The notes below the pieces were generated by a model. The model was not told where the DNA came from, ran no database searches, and saw only the letters and a list, made by a program, of their open reading frames with translations. The translations under genes were made by a program, and so were the position numbers. Positions 1-9,598 of a DNA stretch of 15,590 nt are shown piece by piece (position 1 is the stretch's first letter; every line of letters begins with the position of its first letter). Origin of the DNA: an uncultured Lachnospiraceae bacterium (GTDB taxonomy: Bacteria; Bacillota_A; Clostridia; Lachnospirales; Lachnospiraceae); the NCBI GenBank assembly GCA_902796775.1, contig CADBQK010000328.1, forward strand, positions 1 to 15,590, in the 5' to 3' direction.

Positions 1-890
1 ATGGATACCGCACTGGCACCTGCAAGGATAAATTCCAGTGCATCTTCTGCTGTGCTGATCCCGCCCATCCCTATGACAGGAATGCTGACAGCCTGGGCTG
101 CCTGATAAACCATCCGCACCGCTACCGGCTTGATCGCCGGTCCGGAAAGCCCTCCCGTTTTGTTAGCCAGGGAAAAGCACTGCTTTTCCACATCGATTTT
201 CATCCCGGTCAGTGTATTGATCAATGAGATTGCATCTGCGCCGCCTGCCTCAGCAGCTCTGGCAATCTGTGCGATGTCCGTTACATTGGGACTCAGCTTC
301 ATGATGACCGGCTGCGCGGCTTTTGCCTTGACCTGTCTGGTAATCTCCTCAACCATATGAGGGTCTGTGCCGAAAGCGATCCCGCCTTCTTTTACATTGG
401 GACAGGAAATATTGATCTCAAGCATATCCACGCGCTCTTCCGCTGCAAGGCGCTCAACTACCTCCAGATATTCCTGAGGTGAATGACCGCAGACATTCAC
501 AATGACCCTTGTGTCAAACTGTTCCAGGAATGGCAGATCCCTTCTTGTAAACACATCTATACCGGGGTTTTGAAGCCCGATTGCATTAAGCATACCGCTG
601 GCTGTCTCCGCTATACGAGGCGTAGGATTTCCCGGCCAGGGGACACTGGCAACGCCTTTTGTCACCACCCCGCCCAGCTGGTTCAAATCAATCAGATCTC
701 CATATTCCGCTCCGGAACCGAAGGTCCCTGATGCTGTCATAACCGGATTCCGGAACCGGACACCGGCAATCTCTACGGAAAGATCAGGATCCTGCATCCC
801 TGCATTTGAAGCCTCTTGTTTCTGTCCATCCTGAGAAAAATTCTGCACTGCATCCGGACAGGCCGTCAAATCTCCTTTGAATTCTTTCAT
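1..890 (-). CDS. pyrD: Dihydroorotate dehydrogenase class 1B catalytic subunit, 3' end cut by window
   Basis: FMN enzyme that oxidises dihydroorotate to orotate in pyrimidine synthesis. The 1B type passes electrons to PyrK and then NAD+. About 296 codons are visible and the C-terminus lies off the left edge. Seen in the translation: NPVMTASGTFG near residues 48-58, TKG at 77-79, the NAIGLQNPG loop at 102-110, and NISCPN at 160-165, whose Cys163 is the expected active-site base. KLSPNVTDI and GMGGIS follow. The start ATG (888-890) overlaps the pyrK stop as ATGA, with GGGAGG seven bases upstream, which suggests translational coupling. This start gives about 35 residues ahead of the usual family N-terminus. 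Met32 (ATG at 795-797) would give a family-like start but has a poorer ribosome binding site. Function is secure from the motifs and the pyrK linkage; the start is less so. Confidence 0.95.
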   Translation of the reverse strand, partial: MKEFKGDLTACPDAVQNFSQDGQKQEASNAGMQDPDLSVEIAGVRFRNPVMTASGTFGSGAEYGDLIDLNQLGGVVTKGVASVPWPGNPTPRIAETASGMLNAIGLQNPGIDVFTRRDLPFLEQFDTRVIVNVCGHSPQEYLEVVERLAAEERVDMLEINISCPNVKEGGIAFGTDPHMVEEITRQVKAKAAQPVIMKLSPNVTDIAQIARAAEAGGADAISLINTLTGMKIDVEKQCFSLANKTGGLSGPAIKPVAVRMVYQAAQAVSIPVIGMGGISTAEDALEFILAGASAVS

Positions 891-1708
891 AAGAGTACCT
901 CCCGGGCATCAAATACAGGCCCCTCCTTACAGATCCGCTTATTGTTTACATTTGTATGCTCATCTGCTTCCGGGGTCTTGCAGACACAGGCCAGGCAGGC
1001 ACCGATCCCGCAGGCCATCCGTTCCTCCAATGATATCCACGCCGGAATCCCTTTCTCTAATGCATACTGTTTCAGAGCCTTCAGCATAGGTGCCGGCCCA
1101 CAGCTGTAGATCACATCCCCCTGCAGGGCTTTCTCCCGGATCGCATCCAGTACAGTTCCCCTGACACCGCAGCTGCCGTCCTCTGCAGCGATCACAACTT
1201 CACCCAGAGAGCTGAAATCCTGATCCAGAAACAGAGCGTCTTTATACCCTAAGACGATCGTCTTTCTGCAGGACAGCCTTTTTGCCAGCTCCAGCATCGG
1301 GGGAATACCGATCCCGCCGGCAACCAGCAAGGCAGTCAGATCTCTGGCAGCTTCAGATTCATTATTCTGATGACCAGCTTTCCCGCTGGCCTTCAGCACA
1401 TCCATTTCATACCCGTTGCCCAGAGGACCCATCACCTCTATGCAGTCCCCTGCCTGAAGGGCTGAAAACTCTCTGGTCCCGTCCCCTGCGATACGATATA
1501 CCAGACGGATCTGTCCTGTCCTGGCATCGGATTCACAAATGCTGATCGGTCTGGGCAGCAGCCTGCTCGCATCCCTGGAATACAGGGAAACGAACTGTCC
1601 CGGCCCGGCCTGGCATGCCACCTCCGGTGCATCCAGCCACATGCTGAAGATACCGGCACTGATTTCCCGCTGGCTTACCACCCGCATGTTTTTTCTTATG
1701 ATCCCCAT
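887..1708 (-). CDS. pyrK: Dihydroorotate dehydrogenase electron transfer subunit PyrK
   Basis: Iron-sulfur flavoprotein that carries electrons from PyrD to NAD+. The 273-residue product is of normal family size. Domains in order: ferredoxin-reductase-like FAD domain with RPISI near residues 53-57; NAD-binding domain with GGIGIPP near 131-137 and the CGPAPM motif; C-terminal 2Fe-2S cluster Cys set in CGIGACLAC (Cys233, 238, 241) plus Cys260 in RICKEGPVFD. I chose the ATG at 1706-1708, preceded by GAGAG five bases upstream. A TTG at 1718-1720 would add four residues and is also possible. The gene lies 76 bases after pyrF and overlaps pyrD by four bases, fitting one operon. A somewhat polar insert (KASGKAGHQNNESEAA) precedes the NAD-binding domain. 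Confidence 0.95.
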   Translation of the reverse strand: MGIIRKNMRVVSQREISAGIFSMWLDAPEVACQAGPGQFVSLYSRDASRLLPRPISICESDARTGQIRLVYRIAGDGTREFSALQAGDCIEVMGPLGNGYEMDVLKASGKAGHQNNESEAARDLTALLVAGGIGIPPMLELAKRLSCRKTIVLGYKDALFLDQDFSSLGEVVIAAEDGSCGVRGTVLDAIREKALQGDVIYSCGPAPMLKALKQYALEKGIPAWISLEERMACGIGACLACVCKTPEADEHTNVNNKRICKEGPVFDAREVLL

Positions 1709-1732
1709 GATTACTCTCAAACCTCTATTCTG

Positions 1733-1754
1733 CTCTTTCTTCTCAAGAAAAGAG
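1733..1754 (-). repeat. Intercistronic hairpin between pyrF and pyrK
   Basis: In the pyrF-pyrK transcript, CTCTTTTCTT and AAGAAAGAG can pair around a GAG loop with one bulged T, giving a nine-base-pair stem. It ends about 25 bases before the pyrK start. No T-run follows it, so it does not look like a terminator. It could act in mRNA processing or differential expression, but that is inference. Confidence 0.4.
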
Positions 1755-1784
1755 TACCCCGCTACCCTGAATATACAACATTAA

Positions 1785-2714
1785 TCAAAGGCAAAGTGCC
1801 TGCAGGATATCTTCCCTCATATCGATCACCGCTGCTCTGGCAGCATCCGCATATCCGGAAGCTCCGAATTTTGCATATTTTTCCTGCTTATACGCCGCAA
1901 TGATCCCTCTTGAAGAGTTTACAATTGCACCCAGGCCGTCCGGATTGAAATTAGGCAATATATCCTTAGCTGTGGCGCCCTGAGCGCCATAACCGGGGAC
2001 AAGGATCAATGCCCTGGGCATCAGCTTTCTGACCGTCCTGGCCTGTTCCGGATAGGTAGCTCCGACAACAGCGCCGACATAACTGTATCCGCTGTTTCCC
2101 AGATAATCTGCTCCCCACTCATCCACCTTTGCGGCTACCGCTTCAAACAGCTGCCGTCCATCATCGAGCTTCCTGTCCTGAAACTCCCCGCTGGAGGGAT
2201 TGGAAGTCTTTACCAGAATAAATACGCCTTTGCGGGAGGGCCTGGCTGTGTCAATAAAAGGTTTTACGCTGTCAGTCCCCATGTAAGGATTTAATGTAAC
2301 AAAATCCTCCTGAAAGGCAGAGAGAGAAGTGTCCCCCACTTTTACCGGCCCGATATGGCCTCTTGCATAAGCTTCTGATGTAGAGCCAATGTCACCCCGC
2401 TTGATATCTCCGATCACCACCAGGCCTTTCTCTTTGCAGTACGCAACCGTTCTGGCAAAAGCGGCCATACCAGGCAGGCCAAACTGCTCATACATGGCAA
2501 TCTGCGGCTTTACAGCCGGGACCAGATCACAAATGGCATCGACAATCCCCTTATTAAACTGCCAGATTGCCTCCCCGGCTCCTTCCAGAGTCTCTCCATA
2601 CTCTCGAAAGGCCTGCTCCTTGATCGCATCCGGTACAAATGCCAGATTAGGATCGAGGCCAACCACGATCGGGGCCTGCAGTTTCTGAATCTTGTTTATT
2701 AACTGATCAATCAC
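1785..2714 (-). CDS. pyrF: Orotidine 5'-phosphate decarboxylase (long type)
   Basis: Converts OMP to UMP, the last step of de novo UMP synthesis. The 309-residue product fits the long bacterial OMP decarboxylase subfamily of about 270-310 residues. Seen motifs: VVGLDPNL near the N-terminus, FNKGIVDA, VKPQIAMYEQFG, the catalytic Asp/Lys/Asp set in GDIKRGDIGST, TLNPYMGTDS, KTSNPSSGEFQ, LVPGYGAQG and the phosphate-binding VNSSRGI. The start is GTG at 2712-2714. AGGAGG lies eight bases upstream, and the resulting N-terminus (MIDQLINKIQ) matches the family. A naive ATG at 2787-2789 would add 25 unrelated residues and bury the ribosome binding site. The gene is first of the pyrF-pyrK-pyrD cluster. 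The 140 bases upstream show no clear terminator and no PyrR-type attenuator that I can recognise. Confidence 0.95.
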   Translation of the reverse strand: MIDQLINKIQKLQAPIVVGLDPNLAFVPDAIKEQAFREYGETLEGAGEAIWQFNKGIVDAICDLVPAVKPQIAMYEQFGLPGMAAFARTVAYCKEKGLVVIGDIKRGDIGSTSEAYARGHIGPVKVGDTSLSAFQEDFVTLNPYMGTDSVKPFIDTARPSRKGVFILVKTSNPSSGEFQDRKLDDGRQLFEAVAAKVDEWGADYLGNSGYSYVGAVVGATYPEQARTVRKLMPRALILVPGYGAQGATAKDILPNFNPDGLGAIVNSSRGIIAAYKQEKYAKFGASGYADAARAAVIDMREDILQALCL

Positions 2715-2722
2715 CGTACTCT

Positions 2723-2728
2723 CCTCCT
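2723..2728 (-). promoter_or_regulatory. Ribosome binding site that fixes the pyrF GTG start
   Basis: AGGAGG on the minus strand, eight bases before the GTG at 2712-2714. It decides in favour of the non-ATG start over the in-frame ATG 75 bases further upstream. Confidence 0.85.
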
Positions 2729-2854
2729 GAATCAGTCTTGATAGCACTTCTGCTGTTTTTATGTTTTCAGGGTATCCGTTCCGCTGCAATGCCAGGCTGC
2801 TTACACTGTTTGCAGCTCTTCAGGTCTTATATAAATACTTGTTCATATCTTATA

Positions 2855-3787
2855 TCAGATCTTATATACATGCTTGCGATTCGTCTTGTACCTGGGTCTG
2901 CGGTTCTTTCCGCTCAGGGACATTTTCAACATGAAATAACTGTGCTTTTTATCGACCTTTGCCCAGGTAGGATCACATACCCTTCCTTTCACTTCAGCCC
3001 AGCCGTGCCCGCCGCTCGAAACAGCACAGCAATCCGTATATCCGCAGGCATTGCCGATAAAGGCAAACGCAGCTCCCTGCGCCATGCAGTCTCCCCGGTC
3101 ACATTCCAGACAGTAGTAAGCGTTTTTGACTTCCCAGCCTTTTTTGTATCTCCAGTCCGGGGACTCTACGTATCTCCAGTTCTTCAGAATGTATTTCCAG
3201 CTCGCCTGCAGCTTCTCTTTGCGGGACATCTTCAGATTTTTCTTTGTCGCCCTCTCAGCCACCCGCTGTGCCTCAGCCAGCACCCAAAGACGCTTTTTAT
3301 TTGCCTTGCTGACCTTTGCCCTGCCATCTTTCCGGAGCTTTATGTGATTCACTTTCTGCGAGCAGATCATGTGTCCTTTTTCACCGCTTGCGATCTGGAA
3401 ATAATAGTAGGCTTTGCCGATTTTCTGCCAGCCGACATGCTGAATGTGTTTTTTGTCAAAATAATACTTTTTGCCGCCGATTTCTGTTATGCCGCTGGCC
3501 CACTCTCCTTCTTTGATCCGGTAATAATAGCGGCCTTTGCTTTCTTTCCAGTATGGCTTAAACGCCGAAATCTGCTCCGCTGCAGAATCTATTTTCTGAC
3601 CGGCGGTGAACTCCTCAGAAGCATGGCCTGCATTTTTTGCATTGCTGCTCTGGGCTGCTTTTCGCAATGCGGAAGTAGTCTGTGTCTGAGCCTGTACTGG
3701 ATGGATCATGCCGGATAACAGCACAGCTGCCGCTGCCACGATCCATGCAGCAATCAGATATATCCCCGGTTTTTTATACCATCCCAT
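2855..3787 (-). CDS. Secreted transglutaminase-like protein with cell-wall-binding-type repeats
   Basis: A 310-residue extracytoplasmic protein of unknown substrate. Residues 1-33 form a signal peptide or anchor: KK, then a hydrophobic run to about residue 25, then a possible VQA/Q cleavage site. A polar linker follows to about 75. Residues 78-130 hold aromatic and Gly-rich repeats (GRYYYRIKEGEWASG, IGGKKYYFDKKH, GWQKIGKAYYYF) like choline- or cell-wall-binding repeats. The C-terminal part resembles the transglutaminase/NLPC-like papain fold: Cys234 in RGDCMAQG, His261 in GGHGWAEV and Asp272 in CDPTW form the expected triad. Several more cysteines (226, 229, 248, 253, 254, 271) could form disulfides or bind metal. 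The start ATG has AGGA nine bases upstream. It may be a wall-associated protease or crosslinker; the exact role is unknown. No terminator separates it clearly from pyrF. Confidence 0.8.
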   Translation of the reverse strand: MGWYKKPGIYLIAAWIVAAAAVLLSGMIHPVQAQTQTTSALRKAAQSSNAKNAGHASEEFTAGQKIDSAAEQISAFKPYWKESKGRYYYRIKEGEWASGITEIGGKKYYFDKKHIQHVGWQKIGKAYYYFQIASGEKGHMICSQKVNHIKLRKDGRAKVSKANKKRLWVLAEAQRVAERATKKNLKMSRKEKLQASWKYILKNWRYVESPDWRYKKGWEVKNAYYCLECDRGDCMAQGAAFAFIGNACGYTDCCAVSSGGHGWAEVKGRVCDPTWAKVDKKHSYFMLKMSLSGKNRRPRYKTNRKHVYKI

Positions 3788-3857
3788 GTTTTACGATCCT
3801 TTTCTGCATTACCTGCTCCATTTTCAAAACCAGCTTGATTTCATTTGCTAAAAACTC

Positions 3858-3886
3858 TTGACAAACAATTTCCCTTATTGTATCAT
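3858..3886 (+). promoter_or_regulatory. Promoter of tRNA-Gly
   Basis: A perfect TTGACA (3858-3863), a 17-base spacer and TATCAT (3881-3886) place transcription start near 3893, about 32 bases before the mature tRNA. This is a strong sigma-70/SigA-type promoter, as expected for a stable RNA gene. Confidence 0.85.
3877..3882 (-). promoter_or_regulatory. Possible extended -10 for the transglutaminase-like gene
   Basis: On the minus strand TGATACAAT reads as a TGn-extended -10 (TACAAT) about 90 bases before the ATG at 3787. No good -35 lies 16-18 bases upstream. It overlaps the -10 of the plus-strand tRNA-Gly promoter, so the two start sites would compete. Confidence 0.35.
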
Positions 3887-3924
3887 AAGAAAGTCCTTTT
3901 GGGAACAAAGTTTATACTGGTTAT

Positions 3925-3997
3925 GCGCGAGTGGCTCAGTTGGTGGAGCGCGACCTTGCCAAGGTCGAGGCCGCGGGTTCGAGTCCCGTCTCGCGCT
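3925..3997 (+). tRNA. tRNA-Gly (anticodon GCC)
   Basis: A complete cloverleaf. The acceptor GCGCGAG (3925-3931) pairs with CTCGCGC (3990-3996). The D arm is GCTC/GAGC. The anticodon stem CGACC/GGTCG closes the loop TTGCCAA, with anticodon GCC at 3958-3960. The T arm is GCGGG/CCCGT with loop TTCGAGT. The discriminator is T at 3997, normal for bacterial tRNA-Gly. CCA is not encoded and must be added after transcription. It is a single-gene transcription unit with its own promoter and terminator. Confidence 0.97.
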
Positions 3998-4006
3998 CTG
4001 AAAAAG

Positions 4007-4033
4007 GAAACACTGTCCAGTGTTTCTTTTTTT
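4007..4033. terminator. Bidirectional terminator between tRNA-Gly and aroD
   Basis: GAAACACT and AGTGTTTC pair around a four-base loop (GTCC), followed by seven Ts on the plus strand. On the minus strand the same stem is followed by C and five Ts. It can therefore end both the tRNA-Gly transcript and the convergent aroD transcript, whose stop codon lies only nine bases away. Confidence 0.88.
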
Positions 4034-4041
4034 GCTGTTCT

Positions 4042-4863
4042 TCAGGGAAGTTCATCCAGAATCCTTCTCATTCTCCCGGCCTCCAGCTGTCCGGGAGCAG
4101 ATGCTTCTCCGACCGACGCAAAGGTGATGCAGGAACCTGTAAAGGAGCCGATGATCCGGCTCACTGCGCCCAGTTCACCCATGGACATGGTGATCAGCGG
4201 TTTTCCGGTCTGCTGATGCATCTTTACCGTCGCATGCAGAAGCGTCAGCACATCTTCTCTGCTCTTAGGCATGACCGCTATCTTTACTATATCCGCACCG
4301 CACTGGTCCATGCCTGCAAGGCGGGCAAGAATGTCTTCCTCATCAGGAGTGTATCCGAATTCATGACTGGACATGACGACAGAAATCCCCTTCTCATGTG
4401 CCTGCCCCAGGAGGTCTGGTCCCGGGCACGGATCTGTCTCCAGGCCTTTCATCTCTCCTGCATTCCAGTCACCTGTGATGCCTGTATGCGGACCAGATAT
4501 CCGCAGATATCTCTTCAGCTCCACGTCAATCAGATCGATGACACCGCTGCCGATCCCGGTCCGGCAGATCTTCAGGTATTCCTCATCGCTGACAGAGCAG
4601 GCTCCCCCTTCCTCCCCAGAGCGGAAAGTCAGAAGCAGCGGAATCTCCTTCAGGATCCCCCGTATCTCCTTCAGAACAGCTGAAAGCTTTTCCGGGTCAG
4701 TGACATCCTCAAAAAAATCACACCGGTATTCCACCAGATCCGGCCTGGCTGCAGCAGCTGCTGCGGCATTTCTGAAGATCTCTTCTGTTCCGGAACCAGT
4801 CACCGGTACGCAGATCTTTGGCTTTCCTTCTCCGATCCTGATATTTCTCACTTTTATCATCAT
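4042..4863 (-). CDS. aroD: Type I 3-dehydroquinate dehydratase
   Basis: Schiff-base enzyme of the shikimate pathway that dehydrates 3-dehydroquinate to 3-dehydroshikimate. The 273-residue product is slightly longer than the usual 250 or so. Seen: substrate-binding LVEYRCDFF (Glu45), SSHEF with the catalytic base His167, DIVKIAVMP with the Schiff-base Lys194, SMGELGAVSRI with Arg236, and the C-terminal TFASVGEASAPGQ. A Gly/Pro-rich stretch between the strand ending DVELKRYL and AHEKGISVVMSS looks longer than in standard members. The start is ATG 4861-4863, or the next codon at 4858-4860, with AAGGG nine bases upstream. The frame stays open up to 5028, but that extension has no family resemblance. 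It faces the tRNA-Gly unit across a shared terminator and probably has its own promoter at 4984-5012. Confidence 0.93.
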   Translation of the reverse strand: MMIKVRNIRIGEGKPKICVPVTGSGTEEIFRNAAAAAAARPDLVEYRCDFFEDVTDPEKLSAVLKEIRGILKEIPLLLTFRSGEEGGACSVSDEEYLKICRTGIGSGVIDLIDVELKRYLRISGPHTGITGDWNAGEMKGLETDPCPGPDLLGQAHEKGISVVMSSHEFGYTPDEEDILARLAGMDQCGADIVKIAVMPKSREDVLTLLHATVKMHQQTGKPLITMSMGELGAVSRIIGSFTGSCITFASVGEASAPGQLEAGRMRRILDELP

Positions 4864-4956
4864 AATCGCTGACCCTTCTTTTATTCTCACTCCTGCAGCT
4901 GTAACAGCTGTTCGGTTTCCTGCCTGCCCGTACAGATCCTGTATATCGTTTTTACA

Positions 4957-5003
4957 CAGAAAGCCCCGGCTTCCCATACGATCATCGTACAGAATACCGG
5001 GGC
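4957..5003 (-). terminator. Long hairpin after atpC, probable operon terminator
   Basis: Read on the minus strand, GCCCCGG (4997-5003) pairs with CCGGGGC (4963-4969). Inside, TACGAT and ATCGTA pair around a single base. The tail TTTCTGT is a weak U-tract, so termination may be partial. It lies 36 bases beyond the atpC stop and 100 bases before aroD. Confidence 0.6.
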
Positions 5004-5012
5004 ATCCGTCAA
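4984..5012 (-). promoter_or_regulatory. Possible aroD promoter inside the atp terminator hairpin
   Basis: TTGACG (5007-5012), a 17-base spacer and TACGAT (4984-4989) form a plausible SigA-type promoter on the minus strand. The -10 lies in the apical stem of the hairpin at 4963-5003. The start site would be near 4977, giving aroD a leader of about 115 bases. Confidence 0.45.
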
Positions 5013-5038
5013 CAAAAATCAAAAACAAATGTACCTGT

Positions 5039-5467
5039 TCAGATCACATCGCTCTGATTGACATAAACTTCATGTGCCTTGAGTCTGGCCTTTGCCCTTG
5101 CAAGACTCTCCTGCGCCTGTTCTTTCTCGGCCTCGGTCAGTTTCTCCTTCAGCCGGGTCTGGGCACGCTCCAGGGAGGCCTGTGCACGGATCACATCAAT
5201 ATCCTGGGCATGCTCTGCAATGCTGACCAGCACATTCACATGATTATCCTTTACTTCCAGAAGACCTTTGCTTACATAAAGGTAGTCTTTGCCGCCTCCA
5301 TGTACACATTTGACAGGTCCGTCAATCACTGAGCCAAGTATGGGCGCATTACCGGGCATGATCCCGATGAATCCGCCGCAGAGAGGCAGGTCAACAATGC
5401 TGACCATCTTGTCATAGACGACCCCGTCCAGGGTGATCACCTGGCAATGCAATTTATCCTCTGCCAT
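5039..5467 (-). CDS. atpC: ATP synthase F1 epsilon subunit
   Basis: Central-stalk subunit that couples rotation and can inhibit ATP hydrolysis. The 142-residue product has the N-terminal beta-sandwich (CQVITLDGVVYDKMVSIVDLP, with GGFIGIMPGNAPIL typical of epsilon) and an alanine- and charge-rich C-terminal pair of helices. I chose ATG 5465-5467 because AAGGGG lies eight bases upstream. An in-frame GTG at 5474-5476 overlaps that ribosome binding site and is less likely. The atpD stop lies 12 bases upstream. It is the last gene of the atp operon, followed by a hairpin. Confidence 0.95.
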   Translation of the reverse strand: MAEDKLHCQVITLDGVVYDKMVSIVDLPLCGGFIGIMPGNAPILGSVIDGPVKCVHGGGKDYLYVSKGLLEVKDNHVNVLVSIAEHAQDIDVIRAQASLERAQTRLKEKLTEAEKEQAQESLARAKARLKAHEVYVNQSDVI

Positions 5468-5479
5468 GGCCAGCACCCC

Positions 5480-7779
<2,300 letters not shown>

Positions 7780-7813
7780 CTGTTATCCCCCCGCTTCTCT
7801 TCTGATCCTGAAA

Positions 7814-9541
7814 TCAGACATAGTTCTGTGTGAACTCCCGGATCAGGCTGCGTACCTTCTCCATGGAATCCTTGCCAAGTTTGCTGCCAGTCATAACCTC
7901 ATCCACGTATTCCGGGAAATTCAGTTTGACATAGTCCACGACCTTTGCCTCGTAATCCTGCATATTTTCGATCGGCACATCGTCCGCAAATCCTTCAGAA
8001 GCAGCAATGATCTGGATCACCTGATCGGGTACAGACATGGGTTCAAACTGTCCCTGCTTGATGATCTCGGACATATGCTCGCCGCGGTTGAGCGTCTGAA
8101 GCGTAGCCTTGTCCAGATCCGAGCCGAACTGTGAGAAAGCTGCCAGCTCGCGGTACTGGGCCAGGTTCATACGAAGCTGTCCGGCCACCTGTTTCATCGC
8201 TCCCATCTGGGCGTCGCCGCCGACACGGGAGACAGAAAGACCTACGTTGATGGCAGGCCTTGTGCCGGAGTGGAACAGGTCGGATTCCAGGAAAATCTGA
8301 CCATCTGTGATGGAGATGACATTGGTCGGAATATAAGCAGAGATATCTCCTGCCTGGGTCTCAATGATCGGAAGCGCAGTGATACTGCCGCCTCCCGCCT
8401 CATCGCTCAGTCTGGCTGCACGCTCCAGAAGTCTGGAATGCAGATAGAAGATATCACCCGGATATGCCTCACGGCCGGGCGGTCTCTGCAGCAGCAGGGA
8501 GATCTCTCGATAGGTGACAGCCTGCTTGCTCAGGTCATCATAAACGATCAGGACATCCCTGCCCTTATACATGAAATATTCTGCCATCGCGCAGCCGGCA
8601 TAGGGCGCGATATACAGCATGGGAGCCGGATCAGAAGCACTGGCGCTGACAACTATGGTGTAATCCATCGCTCCGTGGTCGCGAAGCTTGTTCAGCACAT
8701 CTACAACCGTGGATTCCTTCTGGCCGATCGCAACGTAAATACACAGACAGTCCTGCCCCTTCTGGTTGATGATCGCATCCAGGGCGATCGCTGTCTTACC
8801 GGTCTGACGGTCGCCGATGATCAGCTCACGCTGACCCCTTCCGATCGGAACCAGGGCATCGATCGCCTTGATACCGGTCTGCAGAGGTACGCTGACTCCC
8901 TTACGGTGAAGAACAGAGGGAGCCGGACTCTCAATGGCCCTGGTCTCGGTCGTAATGATCGGGCCCTTTCCGTCAATGGGACGTCCCAGCGCATCAACAA
9001 CACGGCCGATCATACCGTCGCCGACCGGTACACTGATGATCTTTCCGGTCCTTCTGACAATGTCCCCCTCCTGGAGCTTATTGTAATCTCCCAGGAGAAT
9101 CACACCGACCTCTTCATCCAGATCCATGACCATGCCGCGCAGATTACCTTCAAATTCCAGCATCTCTCCGGCAAGAACATCGGCCAGACCGGATACCTTG
9201 CAGATTCCGTCGCCGACACTGATGACATGGCCGATCTCATATACATCCACCTGGGCCCGGACTGCGTCGATGCTCTTTCTGACATCATCAGCCACAGACA
9301 GGCCTGATTCATTATTCAGGTTTCCTTTTTCCTGCTCTGCAAAGCGGTCTATAAAATGCCGGACGGTCTGGTCATAGACCGTATCGCCGACCTGCATGCG
9401 CATACCGCCGATACTGCCCGGGTCCGCTTCCTGGCGGGTCCGGATCAGCTTACCTGCAATGGCCGCCTCGAGGGCCGCCTTCTGCTTTTCATCCAGCTGT
9501 CCGGAACTGGATATTTTTATGTTCAGTTTATTTGCACTCAT
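7814..9541 (-). CDS. atpA: ATP synthase F1 alpha subunit with an N-terminal delta-like domain
   Basis: Non-catalytic nucleotide-binding F1 subunit, 575 residues against the usual 500-510. From about residue 78 on it is a normal alpha: [12 protein letters not shown] near 102, Walker A GDRQTGKT at 243-250, [15 protein letters not shown] near 393-407, and the arginine finger Arg439 in SVSRVGG. Residues 6-70 are extra. They contain [16 protein letters not shown], then DPGSIGG and [17 protein letters not shown], which match the pattern of the C-terminal domain of the ATP synthase delta subunit (SA..L...Q, DP..IGG, GD.V.DGSV...L). The start is ATG 9539-9541, with only a modest site (GGAA) upstream. 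There is no in-frame Met between the extension and the alpha core that would give a classical N-terminus, so the extension is probably translated. That the extension serves the stator is inference. Confidence 0.95.
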   Translation of the reverse strand: MSANKLNIKISSSGQLDEKQKAALEAAIAGKLIRTRQEADPGSIGGMRMQVGDTVYDQTVRHFIDRFAEQEKGNLNNESGLSVADDVRKSIDAVRAQVDVYEIGHVISVGDGICKVSGLADVLAGEMLEFEGNLRGMVMDLDEEVGVILLGDYNKLQEGDIVRRTGKIISVPVGDGMIGRVVDALGRPIDGKGPIITTETRAIESPAPSVLHRKGVSVPLQTGIKAIDALVPIGRGQRELIIGDRQTGKTAIALDAIINQKGQDCLCIYVAIGQKESTVVDVLNKLRDHGAMDYTIVVSASASDPAPMLYIAPYAGCAMAEYFMYKGRDVLIVYDDLSKQAVTYREISLLLQRPPGREAYPGDIFYLHSRLLERAARLSDEAGGGSITALPIIETQAGDISAYIPTNVISITDGQIFLESDLFHSGTRPAINVGLSVSRVGGDAQMGAMKQVAGQLRMNLAQYRELAAFSQFGSDLDKATLQTLNRGEHMSEIIKQGQFEPMSVPDQVIQIIAASEGFADDVPIENMQDYEAKVVDYVKLNFPEYVDEVMTGSKLGKDSMEKVRSLIREFTQNYV

Positions 9542-9598
9542 AATTTCCGTTCCATCCTCTCTTAACCATATCCAATATTGATGAAAACAAAGTCTTTC

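Noticed and set aside
2715..2854. PyrR attenuator or riboswitch ahead of pyrF
   Set aside because: I could find neither a PyrR-binding-loop consensus nor a terminator hairpin with a T-run in these 140 bases.
2738..3718. Plus-strand open frame of 326 codons opposite the transglutaminase-like gene
   Set aside because: It lies antisense to a gene with clear motifs, reads as low-complexity Phe/Cys/Leu-rich protein, and has no family resemblance.
4373..5332. Plus-strand open frame of 319 codons across aroD and atpC
   Set aside because: It crosses the antisense of two recognised genes and their spacer, and its Ser/Pro/Arg-rich product is typical of a shadow frame.
8270..9307. Plus-strand open frame of 345 codons opposite atpA
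   Set aside because: Antisense to a highly conserved gene. It is open only because of the codon bias of atpA.
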